From the NCBI GenBank assembly GCA_937894825.1, contig CALCQT010000522.1, positions 1-17,487 of the forward strand: a stretch of 17,487 nucleotides of DNA. The letters run 5' to 3'. Positions 1 to 5,066 of the stretch are shown here, in pieces. Made by a program: the position numbers and the translations under genes. Numbering within the stretch: position 1 is the first letter of the stretch; each line of letters starts with the position of its first letter. The notes under the pieces are model-generated. The model was not told where the DNA came from. It was given only the letters and a program-made list of their open reading frames with translations, and did not search any database. Origin of the DNA: an uncultured Anaerolineaceae bacterium. GTDB lineage: Bacteria; Chloroflexota; Anaerolineae; Anaerolineales; Anaerolineaceae.

Positions 1-93
1 TTCAATTTCCTCATCACATCGTTCCCGATAGCCGCAAACCATGCAGCGGCGGGGGAGGGTATTTGTTCGATCATTCGGCTTCAATTTTCTCAT
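1..93 (-). CDS. partial overlapping ORF repeating the Cas4 Fe-S motif
   Basis: A frame opening with ATG at 93-91, inside the end of the upstream Cas4-like ORF, stays open for 31 codons to the window edge. Its last 18 residues repeat the C-terminal cysteine motif of that ORF (PRRCMVCGYRERCDE). The nucleotide copy (1-55) differs from the original (80-134) at about five positions in the core. All of these are transitions and four are silent in this reading frame, so the copy looks as if it was kept as protein code. It may be the start of another small protein, an alternative C-terminus reached by frameshifting, or a decaying duplication. Without sequence left of position 1 this cannot be decided. 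No clear ribosome binding site is seen. Confidence 0.3.
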   Translation of the reverse strand, partial: MRKLKPNDRTNTLPRRCMVCGYRERCDEEIE

Positions 94-135
94 CGCATCG
101 TTCTCGATAGCCACAGACCATGCAGCGGCGGGGAA
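1..135. repeat. 79-bp-offset tandem duplication of the Cas4-like 3' end
   Basis: Positions 1-55 and 80-134 are near-identical direct copies (for example ATGCAGCGGCGGGG at 41 and again at 120). Five transition differences are seen in the matching core. The offset is 79 bp, not a multiple of three, so the second copy lies in another frame from the first. The unit covers the coding sequence of the C-x2-C-x5-C iron-sulfur motif. The left end is cut by the window. Confidence 0.85.
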
Positions 136-613
136 TATTATGCGAACGGTGGAGTTCCTCTTTATTTTTGTGAATCGCATCCGCGTCGTTCAGGGCCGCC
201 TCAATCAGGCGTTTGATCCGGTTCTCTCTCTCAATTGTATACGAAATTTTAAAATCCTTGTCGCGATAGCGGAGCAAACCGTAAGAGGGCCGCCGCTCAT
301 AGACCGCTTCGATCAGCAAACAGTACGCCATCAGTTGGGTGACATGCGCAGGATAAGGCTGGCGGGGCGCTTTGCCGCTTTTGATCTCGACCGGAACAAG
401 CCGATTTGCGTCTTCAAAGATCGCGTCCGGTTTCCCGGACAGATGATAGCGTTCCGAAAACAAGACTTGCGGTTCTTTGGCAAAGGGCGTGAGGTCGTCA
501 TAGACCTGTTTTCCGCCCGGCATGCCCATGCGGCGGCGCTGCTGCTCCAGCAGGATCCACAGGAACAGGGCGACTGCGCCCAGCAATCCCCCAATCCAGA
601 GCCACTGGTTCAT
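71..613 (-). CDS. Cas4/Dna2-like PD-(D/E)XK nuclease, C-terminal half, membrane-anchored
   Basis: 180 aa. Residues 4-22 form a transmembrane helix followed by a basic stretch (QRRRMG), so the rest should face the cytoplasm. The nuclease core follows: D63 in SGKPDAIF, the E-x-K pair E76/K78 in PVEIKSGK, and Q93/Y97 in the QLMAY motif, matching RecB-family motifs II, III and the Q motif of Cas4. The C-terminus has C164, C167 and C173 (CMVCGYRERC), the three C-terminal ligands of the Cas4/AddB/Dna2 Fe-S cluster. The fourth ligand and N-terminal helix are absent here but present in the ORF just upstream, so the two proteins look like halves of one enzyme. Family knowledge: Cas4-type enzymes are ssDNA exonucleases/endonucleases. 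No cas1, cas2 or CRISPR array is seen, so a CRISPR role is not supported. The start ATG overlaps the stop of a 26-aa ORF (ATGA), with AGGA four bases before it, suggesting translational coupling. Confidence 0.75.
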   Translation of the reverse strand: MNQWLWIGGLLGAVALFLWILLEQQRRRMGMPGGKQVYDDLTPFAKEPQVLFSERYHLSGKPDAIFEDANRLVPVEIKSGKAPRQPYPAHVTQLMAYCLLIEAVYERRPSYGLLRYRDKDFKISYTIERENRIKRLIEAALNDADAIHKNKEELHRSHNIPRRCMVCGYRERCDEKIEAE

Positions 614-690
614 TGCGTCCTGCCTGGCGTTAGAAGCGCACGCAAGATCATTCCTGCCGCCATAGCAAGACCAGCATCAACTTGATTCAT
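610..690 (-). CDS. 26-aa mini-ORF between the two Cas4-like halves
   Basis: A short ORF (begins MNQVDAGLAMAAG, ends LLTPGRTQ) joined by ATGA stop-start overlaps to the ORF before and the ORF after it. It is moderately hydrophobic. Its end aligns without gaps to the end of the upstream ORF: LLAQDGTQ-stop versus LLTPGRTQ-stop, 8 of 19 residues identical plus conservative changes, and the same ACGCAATGAA at the junction. It therefore looks like a diverged tandem copy of that terminus. It may be translated only to carry ribosomes across the gap, or be a remnant. No independent function can be assigned. Confidence 0.35.
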   Translation of the reverse strand: MNQVDAGLAMAAGMILRALLTPGRTQ

Positions 691-763
691 TGCGTTCCAT
701 CTTGCGCCAGCAGCGCATACAGGATGATCGCAGCCGAAAGCACGAATAACAGCATCAACAACA
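610..763. repeat. diverged 77-bp tandem duplication at the end of the N-terminal Cas4-like ORF
   Basis: Read on the minus strand, the last roughly 73 nt of the upstream ORF and the following segment both start GTTGATGCTG and both end ACGCAATGAA; the stop-start junctions lie 77 nt apart. The last 45 nt align without gaps at roughly 70 percent identity by eye, with several third-position changes. The similarity is weaker than that of the 79-bp duplication at the window edge. Confidence 0.45.
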
Positions 764-968
764 GCCGGGCCGTCCGCAGCAAAAGCAGTTTCAGCCCGAT
801 CCGGTGATGATAAGCCTGGCCGGATTCCAGTTCCCGTGCGTTCGAACGGAGCAGGCCCCGGCGCTGATACCACCAGGCCCGCCGGCAGGTTTCATAGACC
901 CCCAGTTCCGATGCGGAGACTCTCCCCGGAGACGTCTTTTTTTGCATTGTGTTTTGCTTTTGAATCAT
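687..968 (-). CDS. Cas4-like nuclease, N-terminal half with first Fe-S cysteine and membrane helix
   Basis: 93 aa from the ATG at 968. VSASELGVYETCRRAWWYQRRG (residues 17-38) has the layout of the Cas4 N-terminus, with C28 as the likely first Fe-S ligand and H54/H55 in SGQAYHHRIG as the Cas4 histidine motif. Residues 59-86 are a strongly hydrophobic helix, and the protein ends seven residues later. The nuclease motifs and three remaining cysteines lie in the next ORF (71-613), which begins with another hydrophobic helix. Together they resemble a Cas4-like enzyme with a two-helix membrane hairpin inserted after the N-terminal helix, cut between the two helices. The frame stays open to an ATG at 1121 and has another ATG at 1019, but both lie in repeat sequence and that N-terminal stretch looks non-protein-like. 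The ribosome site is weak (AAGGG about 15 nt upstream). Confidence 0.65.
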   Translation of the reverse strand: MIQKQNTMQKKTSPGRVSASELGVYETCRRAWWYQRRGLLRSNARELESGQAYHHRIGLKLLLLRTARLLLMLLFVLSAAIILYALLAQDGTQ

Positions 969-1084
969 GGTTTTTGACCGGAGCCCTTCATGGGAAAATT
1001 CTACCAAAACCTGTGTCATGTCGAGCGCAGCGGAGCGAAGTCGAGCTACGCATTCACTTCGTTCGACATCCTCAAAACCTATCT

Positions 1085-1148
1085 GGGTCTGATAATCTCC
1101 AGAGCAAGATAATTTGCACATTGATGTCCTTTGGAGAATATCAGACCC
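1085..1148. repeat. imperfect inverted repeat, 16-bp arms
   Basis: GGGTCTGATAATCTCC (1085-1100) pairs with GGAGAATATCAGACCC (1133-1148) with one mismatch, leaving a 32-nt loop. There is no T-run, so it is not a standard terminator. Confidence 0.7.
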
Positions 1149-1170
1149 GAAATAATCATTGAAGGTCTCT

Positions 1171-1244
1171 CACTCGAAGATATCTCTGGTTACTGAAAAG
1201 AACACAAACGTGTTCTTTTCAGTAACCAGAGATATCTTCGAGTG
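1171..1244. repeat. perfect 35-bp inverted repeat with 4-nt loop
   Basis: The arms 1171-1205 and 1210-1244 are exact reverse complements, separated only by AAAC. The stem begins CACTCGAAGATATCTC and includes GGTTACTGAAAAGAACAC next to the loop. It is longer and more exact than a normal terminator stem and has no T-run on either side, so it fits a mobile-repeat hairpin better. Confidence 0.9.
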
Positions 1245-1321
1245 TCGAGATGACACAGATTTGGTGAGCTATATCTGTTGTAGTGTCGTCCTTACAGGAT
1301 CTAAACGAAGATGACAGATTT

Positions 1322-1366
1322 GGTGAACTGTACCTGTTGTGCTCCGCACAACAGGTACAGTTCACC
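1322..1366. repeat. perfect 21-bp inverted repeat with 3-nt loop
   Basis: The arms 1322-1342 and 1346-1366 are exact reverse complements around TCC (left arm begins GGTGAACTGTACCTG). The flanks carry GATTTGGT at 1316 and its complement ACCAAATC at 1374, which extend the stem with a bulge. The left part also repeats sequence from 1258-1282 (CAGATTTGGTGA, CTGTTGT), so the repeat family has several partial copies here. It lies just after the translin gene and could protect or end that transcript, though no T-run follows. Confidence 0.85.
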
Positions 1367-1391
1367 TTGATCAACCAAATCCCCTGATATT

Positions 1392-2048
1392 TCAACCGCG
1401 GTCCCGATCGTGCGAATACACATCCACCGCCTGTCTCAGCAGCTTTTTCAGTTTTTCTTCCCGCAGACTCAAGGGCAGGTCCGCCCGGGTCCGCTCAACG
1501 ATTCCGCGCAGCAAATCCGTCTGGCGGCGCAGGCCGTTGGTAACCGCATCCGGATAATCCATCGTGATCAGGATCGAATAAATATCATCCATCTGTTCGA
1601 GCAACTTTTCAGCGTCATCCGAATAGCCCATGCGCAGAATATCCATGCAGCGCCGGCGCAATTCTCCCGGTGTTTCTGCCATACCACGCAAGTAGGTCGA
1701 ATAGGGAACATCCAGTTCCTCAGGTCCGGGGATCAATTTCCCTTCGATGAAGGCACAGGTCAGCACCGCTTCACAATATTCTTTAATCGCATCCTGGCTA
1801 TAGCCGGCATAATAAAGATCGGGAAAACTCTGCAGATCGTCACGCAACTTTTTCACCAGCGTCTCCGCTTCGTTTAAATGCGAATGCGCCAGCTCATTTT
1901 CATTCCGGTGAATAGCCCGGATGGCATTTGCGGCATGCCGGGTCAAGGAGCGGGCCTGCGTCAAGGCACTGTCGCGGGCGATCGTTCTGGCTTCGAAATC
2001 TTTGTATGCGGACTCGGCGATTTGTGAAATTTTATCGGTGTTGTTCAT
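1392..2048 (-). CDS. translin/TRAX-family protein
   Basis: 218 aa, all-helical in character, the normal size for translin and TRAX (about 220-290 aa). Two blocks match TRAX closely: KEYCEAVLTCAFI (residues 89-101) against the TRAX pattern QEYVEAVSFQHFI, and YLRGMAETPGELRRRC (119-134) against YLLGVADLTGELMRMC. E90 and E93 correspond to the TRAX pair needed for RNase activity in C3PO; D144/D145 lie where the third acidic residue is expected. Known for the family: eukaryotic translin/TRAX binds and cuts single-stranded RNA and binds ssDNA; archaeal members exist. The ATG overlaps the ssb stop by one base (TAATG), so it is co-translated with ssb. This suggests a single-strand nucleic-acid task; the actual substrate is unknown. 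Confidence 0.8.
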   Translation of the reverse strand: MNNTDKISQIAESAYKDFEARTIARDSALTQARSLTRHAANAIRAIHRNENELAHSHLNEAETLVKKLRDDLQSFPDLYYAGYSQDAIKEYCEAVLTCAFIEGKLIPGPEELDVPYSTYLRGMAETPGELRRRCMDILRMGYSDDAEKLLEQMDDIYSILITMDYPDAVTNGLRRQTDLLRGIVERTRADLPLSLREEKLKKLLRQAVDVYSHDRDRG

Positions 2049-2479
2049 TAGAATGGAATATCATCTTCATCTACGGAGGATTCACTGTATTCGGGAAACC
2101 CGCCACCGCTGCTCCCGCTGCTGTCGCTATCTGAACGTGAAGTCAGGGAACGGAGCGTTACCGCATTGATTTCAAAGGAGGCTGAGGTGGTCCCATCTGC
2201 CCGGGTCCAGAGACGCGGTCCGCCGGTGGCCGGATCCGGAACAAGTCTGCCTTCGATCAACACTTTATTGCCTTTTTTCAGATAATTGTTTGCATATTCA
2301 GCTAATTTCGACCAGCAACTGATGCGAAACCAAATGGTCTCTTTCACCTGTTGTCCCTGTGCGTTGTTGTATTGCCGGCTGGTTGCCACACTGAAAGATG
2401 TTACGGCAACGCCGGAGGGCGTATAGCGCATTTCCGGATCGCGTCCGATATTGCCAGCTACGATAATAGTATGAAACAT
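2048..2479 (-). CDS. ssb: single-stranded DNA-binding protein
   Basis: 143 aa. An OB fold fills residues 1-104 (VAGNIGRDPEMRYTPSG, the NYLKKGNKVLIEGRL strand pair, SFEINAV). A Ser/Gly-rich linker follows, and the acidic tip DEDDIPF is the docking tail for SSB partner proteins such as helicases, exonucleases and RecO. It coats ssDNA during replication, repair and recombination. The start is clear: AGGAGG stands eight bases before the ATG. It is the first gene of a unit with the translin-like gene. It is not next to rpsF/rpsR as in the common bacterial arrangement, so it may be a second or specialised SSB, although the intact tail fits a fully functional one. Confidence 0.95.
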   Translation of the reverse strand: MFHTIIVAGNIGRDPEMRYTPSGVAVTSFSVATSRQYNNAQGQQVKETIWFRISCWSKLAEYANNYLKKGNKVLIEGRLVPDPATGGPRLWTRADGTTSASFEINAVTLRSLTSRSDSDSSGSSGGGFPEYSESSVDEDDIPF

Positions 2480-2547
2480 GTCTTATTCCTCCTAAATGTC
2501 TGAGCGCATAAATAAAGTCTGGATTCTTAACGCTTAACCAATGATCT

Positions 2548-2592
2548 TATTTTATCAATAAAATATACACGAATTTTTTATACGATTCTCAA
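2548..2592 (-). promoter_or_regulatory. candidate ssb promoter with overlapping palindrome
   Basis: On the minus strand TTGAGA (2592-2587), a 17-bp spacer and TGTATA (2569-2564) form a sigma70-like promoter about 85 nt before ssb. An AT-only palindrome, TATTTTATCAATAAAATA (2548-2565), overlaps the -10 box and could be an operator. The AT richness makes chance similarity fairly likely. Confidence 0.35.
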
Positions 2593-2748
2593 AATGCAAA
2601 ATGTTGGAGTTTTATTTCGTTAAAGGGACCCTGTTTGAATTGCTGTTCGCCTGTGCAAGGATCACGCAAATAAAACCGCGAGCGATTGGGTACTTCAGAA
2701 AATCATGAGGGGGGTGATAGTTTATACGGGAAGTTTTTCGGAATGATT

Positions 2749-2858
2749 AAAAAGGAGTGCCGCCTTTTATAAAAAGGCGGCATGGAAAAAGATAAAAAGA
2801 AGAATTTTGCTTTTGCTGTCCCTGCCAATTATTATATTACATTTGTCACTTTGCGCAA
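2749..2858 (-). ncRNA. candidate small RNA: promoter followed by hairpin and T-run
   Basis: In the 586-bp gap between mmdB and ssb, the minus strand has TTGCGC (2858-2853), a 16-bp spacer and a perfect TATAAT (2836-2831). Transcription would start near 2824. About 43 nt later comes a perfect hairpin, GCCGCCTTTT (2759-2768) with AAAAGGCGGC (2772-2781), then ACTCC and five T. The product would be about 75 nt and has no convincing ORF. TGACATGTGTCA (2870-2881), a short palindrome, lies just upstream of the -35. Alternatively this is a distant promoter for ssb, or the hairpin is a second terminator for the mmd operon. The rest of the gap shows nothing recognisable. Confidence 0.25.
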
Positions 2859-3000
2859 GGGTTAAAACATGACATGTGTCACATTGGTTTTTTCCCTCGT
2901 AAAAAAGCCATTCTCCTCGGGAAAACAGGGGGAAAACGAAGCTTTTTTCCGAACAGAAACAAAACTTTACATAAATCTCGCTCAAACTTTAAATAAACAT

Positions 3001-3043
3001 TAAATAAAAACGATGCAGCACCAATTGCATGCGGCATCGTTTT
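3001..3043 (-). terminator. rho-independent terminator of the mmd operon
   Basis: Read on the minus strand just after mmdB: AAAACGATGC (3043-3034) pairs with GCATCGTTTT (3016-3007), followed by TTTTTATTTAATG. The stem extends by three more pairs past one mismatch. It starts 23 nt after the mmdB stop. Confidence 0.8.
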
Positions 3044-3065
3044 CAAAACGCACCAAAAAGATGGA

Positions 3066-4250
3066 TCAGATGAATCCCTGAACCAGCGCCAGCAGAACAC
3101 CACCGGCAATCACGGAGCCCAATTGGCCTGCCGTATTCGCACCCATGGCGTGCATCAGAATAAAGTTATCAGAATCCTCTTCCAATGCGATTTGAGCCGC
3201 AATCCGGCCCGCCATCGGGAAAGCGCTGATCCCGCAGGCGCCAATCAGCGGATTGATCTTGCCGCGGGTAATGATCTTCATCAACTGGCCGAAAAGAACA
3301 CCCGCCACCGTATCCAGAATAAAGGCGAGCAGACCAAGAATCAAAATGAAGAGGACACCGACATTCAAGAAGCGGTCTCCCGTCATGGTACCACCGACAG
3401 CAAGTCCCAGGAACAGCGTGGAAACGTTAATGATTTCATTCTGAGCAGCTTTGTCAAGCCGGTCAACAACACGACTTTCCTTCAGCAGGTTCCCCAACAT
3501 CAGCGCAGCGATCAGCGGCGCGGCTTCCGGGGAAATGATACTGATCAGAATGGTGACCAGCATCGGGAAAACGATCACAGCACGGTCAGATACCGGGCGC
3601 GGCGCGTATTCCATCCGGATCTTGCGATCCGCTTTGCTGGTGAGTGCTTTCATGATCGGCGGCTGAATAATCGGGATCAGGCTCATATAGGAATAAGCAG
3701 CCACAGCGATCGGCCCCAGCAACCTTGGCGCAATTTTCGATGTGACATAAATGGCGGTCGGGCCGTCAATCGCACCGATGGTACCAATGGAGGCAGTCTC
3801 AGCCAATCCCCAGCCAAGGCTCGGGAAAGATTTCGCCAGAAAAGAAGCAAGAATCAGCGTGCCATAAATACCGAACTGTCCGGCTGCGCCGAGGATGACC
3901 ATCTTCGGCATGGCCAGCAATGGGCGAAAATCGATCATGGCGCCAACGCCGATAAAAATCAGCAGCGGGAAGAGCTCCGTGGTAATACCGGCATCATACA
4001 GAACTTTCATGAATCCGGAACGGACAACTTCAACCACCTCGCCGTTGACAATTTCAGTAACATTCATTGTCTGATACGACGACATTCCCAGGTTGGCAAG
4101 CACGCAGCCGAAACCGATCGGCAGCAGCAATGTCGGTTCATATTCCTTAAAAATCGCCAGCGCAATCAGGCCCAGCCCGAGCACAATCATGACGATTTCC
4201 TGCCAGGAAAGGAAATAAAAAGTGTTTACAATACTTCCGAGGTTAGCCAT
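3066..4250 (-). CDS. mmdB: Na+-pumping decarboxylase beta subunit (MmdB/OadB/GcdB family)
   Basis: 394 aa, usual length, many membrane helices. This subunit removes CO2 from carboxybiotin and couples it to Na+ export. Diagnostic motifs: GVGAMIDFRPLLAMPKM (102-118), GAIDGPTAIYVTSKIAP (159-175) in which D162 is the conserved Na+/catalytic aspartate, YSYMSLIPIIQPPIMK, GNLLKES, NPLIGACGISAFPMAGR near 330, and MHAMGANTAGQLGS at the C-terminus. It is the last gene of mmdADCB, 14 nt after mmdC, with AAGG before the ATG and a terminator after the stop. The beta subunits of methylmalonyl-CoA, glutaconyl-CoA and oxaloacetate decarboxylases are very alike; the choice of methylmalonyl-CoA rests on the alpha subunit. 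Confidence 0.93.
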   Translation of the reverse strand: MANLGSIVNTFYFLSWQEIVMIVLGLGLIALAIFKEYEPTLLLPIGFGCVLANLGMSSYQTMNVTEIVNGEVVEVVRSGFMKVLYDAGITTELFPLLIFIGVGAMIDFRPLLAMPKMVILGAAGQFGIYGTLILASFLAKSFPSLGWGLAETASIGTIGAIDGPTAIYVTSKIAPRLLGPIAVAAYSYMSLIPIIQPPIMKALTSKADRKIRMEYAPRPVSDRAVIVFPMLVTILISIISPEAAPLIAALMLGNLLKESRVVDRLDKAAQNEIINVSTLFLGLAVGGTMTGDRFLNVGVLFILILGLLAFILDTVAGVLFGQLMKIITRGKINPLIGACGISAFPMAGRIAAQIALEEDSDNFILMHAMGANTAGQLGSVIAGGVLLALVQGFI

Positions 4251-4264
4251 AGCTATAAACCTTA

Positions 4265-4669
4265 TTAATCAGCGTAGGACAGCAGAACCTGTCCATGAGT
4301 GACGGTATCACCTTTGCTGACATTCACCGATGCGATCGTGCCGGCCTGAGTCGCCGTGATATTGTTCTTCATTTTCATGGCTTCCAAAACGAACAGAACA
4401 TCGCCTTTTTTGACAGTCTGACCTTCTTTGACGTTGACATCCTGGATAACGCCCGGGATCGGAGCCTTGACGGTGACAGCACCGGCAGCGGGAGCGGCTG
4501 TGGTTTTCGGCGCAGCTTCGGCTACAGGAGCGGCAGTCGCAGCCTGTGTCGAGCCATCGGAATACACTTTAAATTCCGTCCCGTCCACATTAACGGTCAA
4601 CGGATTGGCGCCCGGATTAACAATTTCTACGGCAAATTCTTTATCTTCAACCTTGATGGTAAGCTTCAT
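4265..4669 (-). CDS. mmdC: biotin carrier protein, gamma subunit of methylmalonyl-CoA decarboxylase
   Basis: 134 aa from the ATG at 4669. The frame is open to 4729, but AAGGAG nine bases upstream and the family-typical MKLTIKVEDKEF beginning fix this start. Residues 1-40 form the N-terminal beta part; 42-68 is an Ala/Pro/Thr-rich flexible linker; 69-134 is the biotinyl domain. K99 in VLEAMKMK is the biotinylated lysine, and GDTVTHGQVLL is the typical end. The protein carries CO2 as carboxybiotin from MmdA to membrane-bound MmdB. It lies between mmdD and mmdB in the order known from Veillonella and Propionigenium, except that no mmdE is present. Confidence 0.93.
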   Translation of the reverse strand: MKLTIKVEDKEFAVEIVNPGANPLTVNVDGTEFKVYSDGSTQAATAAPVAEAAPKTTAAPAAGAVTVKAPIPGVIQDVNVKEGQTVKKGDVLFVLEAMKMKNNITATQAGTIASVNVSKGDTVTHGQVLLSYAD

Positions 4670-4741
4670 TTTGAACAACTCCTTGAAAGAAATAGTATGA
4701 AATTTAATATTCTGCGCCGAAACCGGCACAAAATTTAATGA

Positions 4742-5035
4742 TTATTTCTTGATCCGAATATAGCTTGCGGCAGCGGCGGCAGCTTTCATCTTCAGGTCAT
4801 AATTCTGAACGGAGGCGACAGCGGCAGCGGCAGCCCGCATTTTTAATTCGCCTTCATCGACGACGACGGCAGCCAGCGCATCCTCGAGTTCAGGGGCTTC
4901 CGGTTCTTCCTTCGGATCTTTGACAAGACGTACCAAAATTTCCATCACGCCCCACAAAACAAATAAGGAAGCGAACAGGATGAGCATACCGATCAGTGTG
5001 ATCTGAAGTGACTGGCCAATAATTTCTGCATTCAT
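4742..5035 (-). CDS. mmdD: small membrane subunit, OadG/MmdD family (delta)
   Basis: 97 aa. One transmembrane helix at about 10-32, then an acidic Pro/Glu linker and an Ala-rich C-terminus, the plan of OadG/MmdD. In this family the subunit holds the carboxyltransferase and the membrane part together. The tail contains an internal repeat, ELKMRAAAAAVASV and DLKMKAAAAAASYI, about 16 residues apart; these probably form two similar helices that dock to MmdA. It lies 31 nt after mmdA and 72 nt before mmdC. Sequence similarity across this family is low, so the call leans on position and topology. Confidence 0.8.
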   Translation of the reverse strand: MNAEIIGQSLQITLIGMLILFASLFVLWGVMEILVRLVKDPKEEPEAPELEDALAAVVVDEGELKMRAAAAAVASVQNYDLKMKAAAAAASYIRIKK

Positions 5036-5066
5036 ATATCTTTTTTTATCCTTTCTGATCCGGCTT

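Larger units (their letters stand above)
1003..1265. repeat. MITE/REP-like element with inverted ends
   Basis: Inverted ends of about 21 bp bound this segment: ACCAAAACCTGTGTCATG at 1003 on the plus strand and, read on the minus strand from 1265, ACCAAATCTGTGTCATC. They differ by one indel and a few bases. Inside are a GAGCGCAGCGGAGCGAAGTC core typical of dispersed REP-like elements, an imperfect hairpin (1085-1148) and a perfect long hairpin (1171-1244). No transposase is encoded, so this would be a non-autonomous element. It lies between the translin gene and the Cas4-like ORFs. Confidence 0.5.

Noticed and set aside
3..74. ORF starting ATG at 74 and overlapping the Cas4-like stop (begins MIEQIPSPAAAWF), open to the window edge
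   Set aside because: It reads the duplicated motif in a different frame, where the silent-change pattern does not support coding; the frame preserving the cysteine motif is preferred.
41..685. Plus-strand ORF of 214 codons
   Set aside because: Antisense to the Cas4-like ORFs; no recognisable domain, while the minus-strand frames have clear nuclease motifs.
71..968. Evidence of a CRISPR-Cas locus because of the Cas4-like ORFs
   Set aside because: No direct-repeat/spacer array and no other cas gene is present in the window; Cas4-like nucleases also occur outside CRISPR systems.
836..1162. Plus-strand ORF of 108 codons
   Set aside because: Lies across the end of the Cas4-like N-terminal ORF and the REP-like repeat; no domain and no ribosome site.
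1171..1244. Long hairpin as a transcription terminator
   Set aside because: No T-run on either strand; the stem is far longer than usual and lies inside a repeat with inverted ends.
2767..3109. Two overlapping minus-strand ORFs of 72 and 76 codons in the mmdB-ssb gap
   Set aside because: One overlaps the end of mmdB and both cross the terminator hairpin; no ribosome site and no family resemblance.
3123..4268. Plus-strand ORF of 381 codons
   Set aside because: Antisense shadow of mmdB; His/Arg/Gln-rich translation without domain features.
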